Positions 1 through 7,772 of a stretch of DNA of 9,638 nt are shown here, piece by piece. Position 1 is the stretch's first letter. Every line of letters begins with the position of its first letter. Below the pieces are notes generated by a model. It did not search any database and was not told the DNA's origin. It saw only the letters and a list, made by a program, of their open reading frames with translations. Origin of the DNA: an uncultured Bacilli bacterium (lineage in GTDB: Bacteria; Bacillota_I; Bacilli_A; RF39; UBA660); NCBI GenBank assembly GCA_944327425.1, contig CALVHJ010000048.1:1-9638 (forward strand), in the 5' to 3' direction. A program made the translations under genes and the position numbers.

Positions 1-968
1 AAAATATTATCAATGGGGGTAACACTTCCTTCAGTGTGACTTCCTAAAATAATATTGGTGTTTTCATTTTTTTGAATAATTATTTCTCTATTATCGATTT
101 TTTCTAAGTTACGAACACTCATGGCTAAACATTTAGAATAAGAATCAAACTCAATATTACCATTAAGGCGAAACCATTCATCTTCTTTTAAAACTTCTTT
201 TATTTTTAAATATTCATCTTTATCTTTTAAAAATATTTTAACTAATAAGCTTTTAGTGTTATCATTAATATTTAAGCTGATAATGTTGATGTTTTCTCTT
301 TCTAAAACAGATATTGATTCGATATAGCCTTCAACAGTTATATTTCGGCCAACATTATTAATCACCGCAATATTTATACTTTCCTTCGTAATAGCTTTAC
401 CAATAATAACACTTCCCGGTTTAAACTCCGGAATTACTTCTTGAAATTTAATAGGAGCTCTAACTTTGTTTAATTCTTCGGTAATATTCTTTCTTAGCTC
501 TTCATTTAATTTGGTGGTTATTAAATAATCTTTTAAGCCATAACTATTTAATATTTTACGAATATTAGCCTCTTCTTTTTTGATGCTTTCTTCTTCAGCA
601 GGGCTCATTACTTCAAAAATAATAAGATCATCATCTATTACAGGTACACATTCTACTAAACTTATTAAAGATGGCTTTTTTTCGGTTAATCTTAGAACTA
701 TTTTTTGGACATAATTAAGACAGTCTTCATTTTTAATTTCATCATAGTCCATAATTATATTACACTTATACTCACCATTTATTTTGTTTTTACTAGATGA
801 TAATAAAGCATCAACATCATCTATTGGTAAGACTTCGCTAGAATGAAGATAAACATTAAAAACCTCTTCTTTTTTGTTTAAAACAACTTTTTTTATAGAA
901 ACATTTTCAAAAACATTACTTTCAGGCACAAATTTAATACTTTTGAAAAAAGAATTTAAATCATGCAT
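1..968 (-). CDS. polC: DNA polymerase III PolC-type, N-terminal part (runs off left edge)
   Basis: This is the first 322 codons of the Gram-positive replicative polymerase PolC, which copies DNA at the fork. Residues 1 to about 150 are a divergent N-terminal region. Residues about 190-298 match the PolC OB-fold: GSVIIGKAI, then RNITVEGYI, SLLVKIF and WFRLNGNIEFD line up with the B. subtilis protein from memory. The PHP domain begins near residue 305. The family motif there is LHLH(S/T), but here it reads LGSHT (308-312), so the first His is Gly309 while His311 is kept. The exonuclease and polymerase domains lie outside the window. The start is ATG at 968-966, preceded by AGGTGAT at good spacing. 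The ATG at 964-962 is excluded because it meets TAA after two codons. The gene overlaps the end of dnaE by 8 bases, so translational coupling is likely. Identification as PolC is firm. Confidence 0.93.
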   Translation of the reverse strand, partial: MHDLNSFFKSIKFVPESNVFENVSIKKVVLNKKEEVFNVYLHSSEVLPIDDVDALLSSSKNKINGEYKCNIIMDYDEIKNEDCLNYVQKIVLRLTEKKPSLISLVECVPVIDDDLIIFEVMSPAEEESIKKEEANIRKILNSYGLKDYLITTKLNEELRKNITEELNKVRAPIKFQEVIPEFKPGSVIIGKAITKESINIAVINNVGRNITVEGYIESISVLERENINIISLNINDNTKSLLVKIFLKDKDEYLKIKEVLKEDEWFRLNGNIEFDSYSKCLAMSVRNLEKIDNREIIIQKNENTNIILGSHTEGSVTPIDNI

Positions 969-3873
969 TATTATCACCTACTACTTTCTGTAATCCATTT
1001 ATATTAATTTGATAGCTATCGTATCTTTTGGTTACTAAACCTTGTATTAGTATTATATCACCATTTTTGATATTTTTAAGAAGAAAATAACCATTAGGAA
1101 ACATAACAAATTCACCACTTCCTGTTTCATCTGATGCGGTAATAAAAGCCATGTTATCACTTTTTTTGGTCTTAATCGTTTTTATTTTTTCCACAAGTAC
1201 AACACATTTTACCCGTTTATTAAAATTAAATTTTAGAGTGTTTAATTTCATAATACTTTTATCGTTGTATTTACTTACAGGATGATTATTAACATAAAAG
1301 CCATATGAGTTAAATTCTTTTCTTCTTAATATTTCCTCATCATACTCTTCATAATTAGTTAAAATTGGTTTAGTAACAAAAGAAGCATCTAGATCATTTA
1401 TTAGACTAGCGTAATTTGTGGCTGCTTCTAAGTTTTCAATCATGGTTTGTTTAGTTAAATTAAAGACATCTAAAGCTCCGGCATCAATTAAAGAAATAAT
1501 TGTTTTTTTGTTGTTACTCTTGCCATAAACTCTAGAAACAAAATCTAGATAGTCTTTAAATTCACCATTTTTGTTTCGTTCTTCTAAAATGGCGAGCGAA
1601 GAAGATGTTCCTAAATTTTTAATACTACCTAAAGGTATCATTAGATTTTTCTCTACTACTTTATAAGTATTTAGGGCCTTATTAATATCAGGTTTTAATA
1701 TTTTTATACCTTTTTTTCGAGCTTCTTCAATGTATTCTTTGGTTTTAATGTCACTTCCTAAACTCATATTAAGTAAGTTCGTAATAAAATAAAGAGGAAA
1801 CTTAACTTTTAAGTAAGCCATCTCATAACCGATAAGAGCATAACTAACAGAATGAGCTTTATTAAAGCCATAATTAGCAAATTTTAATATTAAATCATAA
1901 ATTTTAGTAGCAACATCTTTAGAGTAACCTCTTTTTAGAGCATTACTAATAAAGTGCTCTTTATCCGCTATAATTACACTTTCTTTTTTCTTTGACATGG
2001 CTCTTCTTATGTTGTCAGCTTCAGCATAACTATAACCACCAACACTTACTAGGATTTGCATTACTTGTTCTTGGTAGACAATTACTCCATATGTTTCTTT
2101 TAAAATGGGTTCTAAAGAAGAGGTGAGATAAGTAACTTTTTCTAGGCCGTGTTTTCTTCTTACAAATAAATCAATATTATCCATAGGACCAGGTCGAAAT
2201 AGAGCAACTGCCGCGATAAGATCAGAAAAACTAGAAGGTTTTAATTTTTTCATTAAATTTTTCATACCACTACTTTCGTATTGAAATATCCCTTCGGTAT
2301 CAGCATTACTAAACAGTTTAAAAATTTCCGGATCGTTTAGGTTGATCTTATTTAAATCTAGATGATGGCCAGTATTTTCTTTTATTAAGTCAAGAACATT
2401 AGCAATAATGGTTAAGTTTCTTAAAGCTAAAAAATCCATTTTTAATAAACCTAGAGGTTCTAAATATTCCATCGTTACGCCAGTCATAAAAGAAGCAGCA
2501 TTTAATGATAGTGGTATTACATCATCTAGGGAAGTATTTGCTATAACAACACCGGCAGCATGGGTAGAAATATGTCTTTTTAAGCCTTCTAATTTTAAGG
2601 CAACTTGGTAAACTTCTTTTAAAGTTTCAAATTGATGAAGAAATTCTTTTACTTCTTTTTTTTCTAGATTAGCTTTTAAAGATGCTTTGGCATCAATTAG
2701 ACTAACAAGACGATCTATTAAAGTACTTTCGATGGCAAATATTTTGCCAGTATCTCTTAAAGCTTGTTTGGAAGCAAGTGTGCCAAAAGTTATAATTGGG
2801 GCAACATTTTTAAAACCATATTTTTTTCTTACATAATCAATAACTTGACCGCGTTTGGTGTATTCAAAATCAATATCAATATCAGGCATGCTGATTCTTT
2901 CTGGATTTAAAAATCTTTCAAATAACAAATTGTATTTAAGAGGATCGATATTAGTTATGCCAATAGAAAAACTTACTAAAGAACCTGCTGCACTCCCTCT
3001 TCCAGGTCCTACTAATATTCCTGATTTTTTGGCATACAAAACATAGTCATAAACAATTAAAAAATAATCAGTAAACCCCATATTGTTGATAACACTTAAT
3101 TCATAGTTTAATCTTTGTAAGTATTTTTCAGGGATACGACCATTTAATCTTTTAGTTAAACCTTTTTTAGCTAAATTACTTAAGTATTCATATGAATCAA
3201 TATCCTTATTATATATAGGAATGTAATTTCCTTTTTGATTTATATTTAGAGATATATCTTTCACGAAATTAAGAGAAGTTATTGCATCTTCTTCTTTGAC
3301 TAGTAAATTTAAATAAAGATTAGAATAATCTCTGGTTATTTCTTTAATTTTACAGCCTTTATCAATAGCTTCTAAAAATCTTAAATAAATAGTGTCATGT
3401 TCTGTTAGACATCTAGCTGGTCTTATATAAAGACAATTACTAGACTTTAATAAAGCTTCAATTTTTTCTGTATCATTTTGATAAGCTAAATAGGCATCAG
3501 GATACTTAGTTTGCAAACTATAACTATTATAGGGTAAAACAATTTTGATATCGGTTAAATATATAGCTAAAGTATCCCAAGTAAGTTCTTTAGTTTCTTT
3601 TAAAGTGTGAATTTTTAATAAATTTTTATAACCGTTATTATTTTTAGGATACAAATATATTTCATAGTTATCAATAGTAATAGTAAGACCAATAATAGGT
3701 TTTAAGTTGTTAAAAACCATTTTGGTAAAAAATTCCATTACCCCAAATAAATTATCGTCACATATAGCGCAACTGGTAATATTATGCTTTTTTAAAAATT
3801 CTATTAAAGAATCTATTTTAATCGTACTTTTTAATAAACTGTATTCTGTTATAATTTTTAATGGCACTAACAT
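961..3873 (-). CDS. dnaE: DNA polymerase III subunit alpha, DnaE type, short form
   Basis: This is a C-family replicative DNA polymerase of 970 residues, shorter than B. subtilis DnaE (about 1,100) or E. coli DnaE (1,160). Visible parts in order: a PHP-like domain (1 to about 200); the palm, with GPGRGSAAG at 289-297, PDIDIDF at 330-336 carrying Asp331 and Asp333, and KMDFLALR with the third catalytic Asp480; RPGPMDN near 560; NKAHSVSYA near 680; a helix-hairpin-helix region at about 740-830; and a C-terminal OB-fold at about 880-960. There is no tau-binding tail after the OB-fold. The PHP domain has lost its metal ligands: HLHVH is PLKII (residues 4-8) and TDHGN is reduced to CDDN, so nuclease or phosphatase activity there is unlikely. 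The start is ATG with GGGGTGAT upstream. In low-GC Gram-positives DnaE extends primers and hands over to PolC, and here both lie in one operon. Confidence 0.96.
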   Translation of the reverse strand: MLVPLKIITEYSLLKSTIKIDSLIEFLKKHNITSCAICDDNLFGVMEFFTKMVFNNLKPIIGLTITIDNYEIYLYPKNNNGYKNLLKIHTLKETKELTWDTLAIYLTDIKIVLPYNSYSLQTKYPDAYLAYQNDTEKIEALLKSSNCLYIRPARCLTEHDTIYLRFLEAIDKGCKIKEITRDYSNLYLNLLVKEEDAITSLNFVKDISLNINQKGNYIPIYNKDIDSYEYLSNLAKKGLTKRLNGRIPEKYLQRLNYELSVINNMGFTDYFLIVYDYVLYAKKSGILVGPGRGSAAGSLVSFSIGITNIDPLKYNLLFERFLNPERISMPDIDIDFEYTKRGQVIDYVRKKYGFKNVAPIITFGTLASKQALRDTGKIFAIESTLIDRLVSLIDAKASLKANLEKKEVKEFLHQFETLKEVYQVALKLEGLKRHISTHAAGVVIANTSLDDVIPLSLNAASFMTGVTMEYLEPLGLLKMDFLALRNLTIIANVLDLIKENTGHHLDLNKINLNDPEIFKLFSNADTEGIFQYESSGMKNLMKKLKPSSFSDLIAAVALFRPGPMDNIDLFVRRKHGLEKVTYLTSSLEPILKETYGVIVYQEQVMQILVSVGGYSYAEADNIRRAMSKKKESVIIADKEHFISNALKRGYSKDVATKIYDLILKFANYGFNKAHSVSYALIGYEMAYLKVKFPLYFITNLLNMSLGSDIKTKEYIEEARKKGIKILKPDINKALNTYKVVEKNLMIPLGSIKNLGTSSSLAILEERNKNGEFKDYLDFVSRVYGKSNNKKTIISLIDAGALDVFNLTKQTMIENLEAATNYASLINDLDASFVTKPILTNYEEYDEEILRRKEFNSYGFYVNNHPVSKYNDKSIMKLNTLKFNFNKRVKCVVLVEKIKTIKTKKSDNMAFITASDETGSGEFVMFPNGYFLLKNIKNGDIILIQGLVTKRYDSYQININGLQKVVGDNNA

Positions 3874-3893
3874 AATATCACCCCACTATGAAT

Positions 3894-3902
3894 ATTATAG
3901 CA
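3894..3902 (-). promoter_or_regulatory. Extended -10 promoter of the dnaE-polC operon
   Basis: On the minus strand the sequence reads TGCTATAAT, a perfect -10 hexamer with the TGn extension. It lies about 20 bases upstream of the dnaE ATG, and a GGGGTGAT ribosome site sits between them. No good -35 hexamer is visible at 16-18 bases, which is usual for extended -10 promoters. The predicted leader is only about 15 bases, so there is no room for a riboswitch or attenuator. Confidence 0.6.
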
Positions 3903-3943
3903 AAGATGACATTGTTAAAAAAGAGATTTTACTCATTTTTACA

Positions 3944-3973
3944 TAGAAAAAGCAAGATTGGATCGCTTGCTTA
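3944..3973 (-). terminator. Weak intrinsic terminator after fic
   Basis: Arms AAGCAAG (3950-3956) and CTTGCTT (3966-3972) form a 7-bp stem with a 9-base loop. Read on the minus strand, a short T run (TTTTTC) follows. It lies just after the fic stop codon at 3980 and before the dnaE promoter, so it probably ends the rpmG-efp-fic transcript. The T tract is short and termination may be partial. Confidence 0.55.
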
Positions 3974-3979
3974 TCTTTA

Positions 3980-4728
3980 TTATTTTTCTTCTATTTCAAA
4001 ATCTAATAGTTCATTACATATTTTTTCATATAAATCTTGTTCATGTTTTACTGTATCAACTAAAAACATTTTATCACTTTCATATTCTTTTAAGCCTCGC
4101 ATATAATAAGGTTTATCGTCATCTAATACAATAAATGGCATAATGTTATTTCTTAAACATTCTTTAAACATTATCATTCTACCCACACGACCGTTTAATC
4201 GCTAAACGGATGTATTCTTTCAAACTTATAATGAAAATCAATGATATCTTCTAAAGTAATATTAGTTTTAAAATTATATTTACTTAACAATTCTTCCATT
4301 TCCACTTCTACATCTTCTGGTCTTGTAGTATCAATAACATTAACTGTGCCTATTATATTAGGGACAATTTTAAATCCTCCAACATTATATCTAGGATTTT
4401 CTTCGTCACTTGTATTTCTTTTTAATATCTTATTCATTTCAATTATCATTTCTTTCGTTAATAGGCTATCTACGTTTTCTAACATATAATCAAATAATTT
4501 AAAATGGTTTTTAGTTTCAGTTAAATCATCTAATTTAATTATAGTTTCATTTTGGGGAATAAAAGAGGATGTAGCAAATATTGCTTCTGTTTGTTCGCTT
4601 GTTAATCTACTTCCTTCTATCTTATTAGAATTATATGCAAAATTAACTTGTGAATAATGATATATATTACCTTTAAATTTAGATTCTTTTTGCTTAATCA
4701 ATTCATTTTTTATTTTATTTACATTCAT
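3980..4728 (-). pseudogene. Fic-family AMP transferase gene, frameshifted in the active-site motif
   Basis: Fic domain proteins transfer AMP (or a related group) from a nucleotide to a target hydroxyl. The inhibitory helix motif is intact, with Ser34, Glu38 and Gly39 in YNSNKIEGSRL, of the (S/T)xxxE(G/N) type placed before the Fic core. A Fic-family middle follows (TETKNHFKLFDYML, then FHYKFERIHPFSD). The catalytic HPFxDGNGRxGR motif breaks after HPFSD (His173): TAA at 4197-4195 stops translation, while the next frame continues directly as NGRVGRMIMFKECL and on to a natural TAA at 3980. One missing base explains this, and restoring it gives about 249 residues, normal for this family. Nothing else is damaged, so the break is recent, a sequencing error, or an on/off state. 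The start is ATG at 4728 with GAGGTGAT upstream; the GTG at 4737 lies inside that ribosome site. It follows efp by 53 bases without a clear terminator. Confidence 0.88.
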
Positions 4729-4781
4729 TAATATCACCTCACTAATGCTAATATAAAAAGAAAACTTAAATTAGTAATAAT

Positions 4782-5342
4782 TTAAGCTCTAGATGAGTAT
4801 TTACCGTCTTTAGTAGATATAATAATTTTTTCACCAGTACTAATGAATAAAGGAACTTTCACAACATAGCCAGTCTCAATTTTAGCATCTTTCATAGCAT
4901 TATTAGTTGTGTTTCCTCTTACCGCTGGTTCTGTTTCTATAACTTCATATTCTACTTTTTCAGGTAGGGTAATTCCTAAAATTTCTCCTTCATAATAATC
5001 AATAGTTATGTCCATTCCTTCTTTAATAAATTTAACTTGATCGCCTAATATTTTTGTAGATATTTCGGTTTGTTCATAAGTTTCATTATTCATAAAGACA
5101 TAATTATCACCAGCTGCATATAAAAATTGCATTGGCATTCTATCAATATGAGCTTTTTCAATCTTTATATTAGTATTGTATGTATCTTCGGTAATAGAAC
5201 CAGTTCTTAAGTTTTTTAATTTCATTCGAACAAAGGCACTACCTTTTCCAGGTTTTACATGTTGAAATTCAACTATTTGATATAGATTATTATCCATAAT
5301 AATAGTCATTCCGTTTTTAATATCATTAATATTAATATTCAA
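4782..5342 (-). CDS. efp: Translation elongation factor P
   Basis: EF-P binds the ribosome between the P and E sites and relieves stalling at runs of proline. The product is about 186 residues, the usual length. Domain I has FQHVKPGKGSAFVR, where the Lys in PGKG is the residue that other bacteria modify. Further family hallmarks are LRTG, QFLYAAGDNYVFM, NETYEQ, LPEKVEYEVIETEP, ETGYVVKVPLFI and the end DGKYSSRA. I place the start at TTG 5342-5340: AGGAG (5355-5351) lies 8 bases upstream, and the protein then begins MNININDIKNGM, like other EF-Ps. An in-frame GTG at 5351 overlaps that AGGAG and is a poor candidate. The preceding small gene ends 5 bases upstream, and its last codons carry the ribosome site, so the two are probably translationally coupled. 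No modifying enzyme for the lysine is visible in this window. Confidence 0.95.
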   Translation of the reverse strand: MNININDIKNGMTIIMDNNLYQIVEFQHVKPGKGSAFVRMKLKNLRTGSITEDTYNTNIKIEKAHIDRMPMQFLYAAGDNYVFMNNETYEQTEISTKILGDQVKFIKEGMDITIDYYEGEILGITLPEKVEYEVIETEPAVRGNTTNNAMKDAKIETGYVVKVPLFISTGEKIIISTKDGKYSSRA

Positions 5343-5347
5343 ACTCT

Positions 5348-5515
5348 TCACTCCTCACTTTTTCTAAATATTCCTCTTCTTTTTTTCTTTTTTCTTGCTA
5401 ATGATGCTGTGGTATATTTGTTATTTGGTTTATTTGATCGTTCGATGATAACGGCTTTTATTTTAGGATAGCCTTTAATCGAAGAACGATATAATTTGTG
5501 TGTTATTTTTGCCAT
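5348..5515 (-). CDS. Small highly basic protein of unknown function (55 aa)
   Basis: I do not recognise this protein. It starts MAKITHKLYRSSIKGYPKIK, continues AVIIERSN and YTTASLARKKKKRRG, and ends GIFRKSEE. It has a run of six basic residues (KKKKRR) at 42-47, no cysteines and no membrane segment. Reasons to think it is real: an ATG with AGGGGAT at good spacing, an open frame of 55 codons ending in TGA, 22 bases after rpmG, and 5 bases before the efp start, with the efp ribosome site inside its last codons. Its charge and its position between bL33 and EF-P suggest a ribosome-associated or rRNA-binding protein; that is inference. It does not look like bL32, bL34, bL35, bL36 or bS21. It is short enough to be missed by automatic gene callers. 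Confidence 0.75.
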   Translation of the reverse strand: MAKITHKLYRSSIKGYPKIKAVIIERSNKPNNKYTTASLARKKKKRRGIFRKSEE

Positions 5516-5537
5516 ATTAATCCCCTAACTTAATTTT

Positions 5538-5702
5538 TTATTTTTTTTCTTTTATTACTTGATGTTTACGGCAGTTATTGCAATACTTCTTTATTTCTAG
5601 ACGATCAGGAGTATTTTTTTTGTTTTTTTGAGTAGTTCTTAATTCTTTACCGCATACAGTACATCTTAAAGTTACATAATTTCTATTTTCATTTTTTGCC
5701 AT
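5538..5702 (-). CDS. rpmG: Large ribosomal subunit protein bL33 (zinc-binding form)
   Basis: This is ribosomal protein bL33, a small component of the 50S subunit near the E site. The 54-residue product has RNYVTLRCTVCGKE, then NTPDRLEIKKYCNNCRKH and VIKEKK at the end. The two CxxC pairs (Cys14/Cys17 and Cys41/Cys44) are the zinc ribbon of the zinc-containing form, which many bacteria swap for a cysteine-free paralogue under zinc limitation. No paralogue is visible here. The ribosome site AAAGGAGGTG is nearly a perfect complement of the 16S tail and is the strongest in the window, as expected for a ribosomal protein. It has its own promoter and heads the rpmG, basic protein, efp, fic gene string. 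Confidence 0.95.
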   Translation of the reverse strand: MAKNENRNYVTLRCTVCGKELRTTQKNKKNTPDRLEIKKYCNNCRKHQVIKEKK

Positions 5703-5731
5703 CAGGACACCTCCTTTTGTAAACTAGTAGT

Positions 5732-5760
5732 ATTATATCATTAATTTTTCAACTTGAAAA
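5732..5760 (-). promoter_or_regulatory. Promoter of the rpmG-efp operon
   Basis: TGATATAAT (5740-5732) is an extended -10. TTTTCA (5760-5755), 17 bases upstream, is a 4-of-6 match to the -35. The -35 overlaps the last codons of the penicillin-binding protein gene. A perfect 7-bp palindrome (arms 5746-5752 and 5754-5760, one central base) covers the -35 and could be an operator, though AT-rich palindromes also arise by chance. No terminator separates this promoter from the upstream gene, so read-through is possible. Confidence 0.6.
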
Positions 5761-7710
5761 GAGAAAATCGTTGATACTTCTAGCAATTAAGCGATTTACA
5801 GGTGAACGATAGCTAGTTTTACCATTTAAATTACTGACGTTAGGACTTATAACCACAAGAGAATATTTAGGATTATCAAAAGGAGCATACATTAAAAATG
5901 TATTACTTAAAACATATGATTCTAAAGAGCCATCATAATCACTATCAATATATGATTCACTTGTTCCAGTTTTACCAGCGGCATCTATTTTATTATTGAT
6001 ATACCAGTATCCTGTTCCCCTTTTCATCACTTCGTGAAAGCCTTCTTTAATTCTAGTCATATACTTTTCATCTAAGTTAACTTTATTTAATACTTCAACT
6101 TCTCTTTTTAATAATACTTCATCATTATTTTTAATACTATTCATTAAACTTAGTTTTAATCTTGTACCACTATTTGCTATAGTATTAATATATTGTAAAA
6201 GTTGAGTTGGAGTATATAAATCATATTGACCTATAGCAAGATTCATGAGTAAATCAGGAGCTATAGTACTTCCTTCTAAACCAGTACTTTCATTTGGTAA
6301 ATCAATTTCGGTTAGAGTACCAAGACCAAATTCTTTAAAAGTATTACGATATGTTTCAAAGTGGTTAATATTAGCAGTGGCATTCATATTATATGTGTAT
6401 TTATAACCCATAATACCTAAAGCAATAATAAATTGATAATAATTAGAACTGTAAGCTAGAGCTTCAATATCATTTACAGTGCCTAATCTTTTATAAGAAC
6501 ATTTAGCAGGAATATTAGCTAATTTTACACAGCTATCGGTCATTTTAGTACCAATATCAATAATTTTTTCTTGATATCCAACACTCATAGATGCTCCTTT
6601 TACAGCACTTCCAACTGTATAGGCGTTTTTTATTACATTAATACTGACATCTTGAAAAGAATATTCTTTTCCATTAGTAATTAATCTAATACCAGCAATA
6701 GCTTTTATAGCTCCCGTTAAAGGATCACTTATAAGAGCATATGACTCTTTATAAACATCTGTATTAAGAGTTTTTTTAGCTTTTAATATTTCTTCTTTAA
6801 TAATATTTTCTACTTCTAATTGCATATCGATATCTATTTCTAAAACAAGATCACTGCCTCTTTTAGCAGGATTTACTAATTCTAAGGTGTTATTACTGCC
6901 TACTTTATATATAGCTTTCTCTCCTTTTAAATATTCTTCATAATATTCTTCTAAGCCACTAATACCAACTTTGTCAGTTAAACTATAGCCTTCATTTAAT
7001 AATTCTTGTTTTTCCGCGGGTAAAGAATTAGATATTTCTCCAAAAATAGTTTTTAATGTATCATCATATAAATAATTACGAGACCAAGACATTTCTCCAA
7101 AAATTCCTGGTAAATCACTTTCTAAAATGCTAGCATAAACTTTATCGTCTACTCCTTTAATTAAACATTTATTATCATAACTATATCCTTCATTCATTAA
7201 ATAATAAAAGTATGAACTATATTTTTCTAAAGTACTCATTTTATCTAACATTTCACTGGTTATACGTTCTAATTTTTTAGTTGTTAAGTCATCACTTGTT
7301 AATTTTCTTTCGTTATATAACTCTATTTCTTGGTCAGTTATTAATTGGTCTGTTTCATCTTGGTATTTAATCAGATAAAATTCTTTTAGTTTTGACTCAT
7401 CATAGGTATATTCATAATTGGTAAGAATAACTAGTTTTTCGGCGATTAATAATTCGTCATTTAAAGTTATGTTTGATGGCTTGTGATAGTAAATAGTATT
7501 TATGCCGATATTGTCTACTAGAACTTTACCATTTACATCAAGTATTCTTCCTCTAGGAGCACTAGAACCGGTTACATAAACTTCATTAATATTTTGAGCT
7601 TTAGTTATATATGTATCTTTATTTTTGTAAGCTAAATCATAGACACGGTAAAGAAAAAATGAAAAAATTATAACTAAAGATAGTGAGATAAATATTACTT
7701 TTTTAGGCAT
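5749..7710 (-). CDS. Class B penicillin-binding protein (peptidoglycan transpeptidase, FtsI/MrdA family)
   Basis: This DD-transpeptidase cross-links peptidoglycan at the outer face of the membrane. An N-terminal signal anchor (residues about 5-22, FISLSLVIIFSFFLY) is followed by the family entry motif APRGRILDVNGKVL, then a dimerisation/pedestal region to about residue 320 and the transpeptidase domain. All three catalytic motifs are present: SxxK as Ser368-AVK (in TVGSAVKGA), SxN as Ser421-Ser-Asn423, and KTG at 580-582 (AAGKTGTSES). No PASTA repeats follow the domain. The total is 653 residues. The start is ATG at 7710 because GGTGAT sits just upstream; the ATG at 7722 overlaps that site. 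Elongation (PBP2/MrdA type) versus division (FtsI type) cannot be settled from one sequence. The gene is divergent from the small gene at 7773 and is followed directly by rpmG. Confidence 0.92.
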   Translation of the reverse strand: MPKKVIFISLSLVIIFSFFLYRVYDLAYKNKDTYITKAQNINEVYVTGSSAPRGRILDVNGKVLVDNIGINTIYYHKPSNITLNDELLIAEKLVILTNYEYTYDESKLKEFYLIKYQDETDQLITDQEIELYNERKLTSDDLTTKKLERITSEMLDKMSTLEKYSSYFYYLMNEGYSYDNKCLIKGVDDKVYASILESDLPGIFGEMSWSRNYLYDDTLKTIFGEISNSLPAEKQELLNEGYSLTDKVGISGLEEYYEEYLKGEKAIYKVGSNNTLELVNPAKRGSDLVLEIDIDMQLEVENIIKEEILKAKKTLNTDVYKESYALISDPLTGAIKAIAGIRLITNGKEYSFQDVSINVIKNAYTVGSAVKGASMSVGYQEKIIDIGTKMTDSCVKLANIPAKCSYKRLGTVNDIEALAYSSNYYQFIIALGIMGYKYTYNMNATANINHFETYRNTFKEFGLGTLTEIDLPNESTGLEGSTIAPDLLMNLAIGQYDLYTPTQLLQYINTIANSGTRLKLSLMNSIKNNDEVLLKREVEVLNKVNLDEKYMTRIKEGFHEVMKRGTGYWYINNKIDAAGKTGTSESYIDSDYDGSLESYVLSNTFLMYAPFDNPKYSLVVISPNVSNLNGKTSYRSPVNRLIARSINDFLFSS

Positions 7711-7772
7711 AGATATCACCATTATTAGTATTTAAAAATTTGTTTTTTTCATACAATATATTAGGTGGTATT
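7711..7772. other. Divergent intergenic region between the penicillin-binding protein and the DUF2624-like gene
   Basis: Only 62 bases separate the two start codons. Ribosome sites are clear on both sides (GGTGAT on minus, TTAGGTGGT on plus). The rest is AT-rich with several TATA-like stretches, but I cannot assign a convincing -35/-10 pair to either gene. Confidence 0.5.

Noticed and set aside
961..3873. Mycoplasma-type code with TGA as Trp
   Set aside because: Trp codons are TGG, and several genes end at TGA at the family's expected C-terminus.
2408..3946. Open frames on the plus strand opposite dnaE and its upstream region
   Set aside because: They lie antisense to the conserved dnaE gene, lack ribosome sites and have no recognisable protein features.
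4190..4200. Programmed -1 slippery site (TTAAAC) at the fic break
   Set aside because: TTAAAC resembles the viral UUUAAAC site, but the first base differs and the upstream reading frame is not the one that would slip there; no clear downstream structure is visible.
4241..4489. Plus-strand open frame opposite fic
   Set aside because: It is the mirror of a recognised Fic-family coding sequence and has low-complexity Ser/Ile content without a ribosome site.
4741..4776. Inverted repeat ACTAAT/ATTAGT between efp and fic
   Set aside because: The arms are six A/T-rich bases with a loop of about 24 and no T tract, so it is not a credible terminator.
5746..5760. Terminator after the penicillin-binding protein
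   Set aside because: The 7-bp palindrome has a one-base centre, cannot form a hairpin loop and lacks a T tail; it is noted only as a possible operator.
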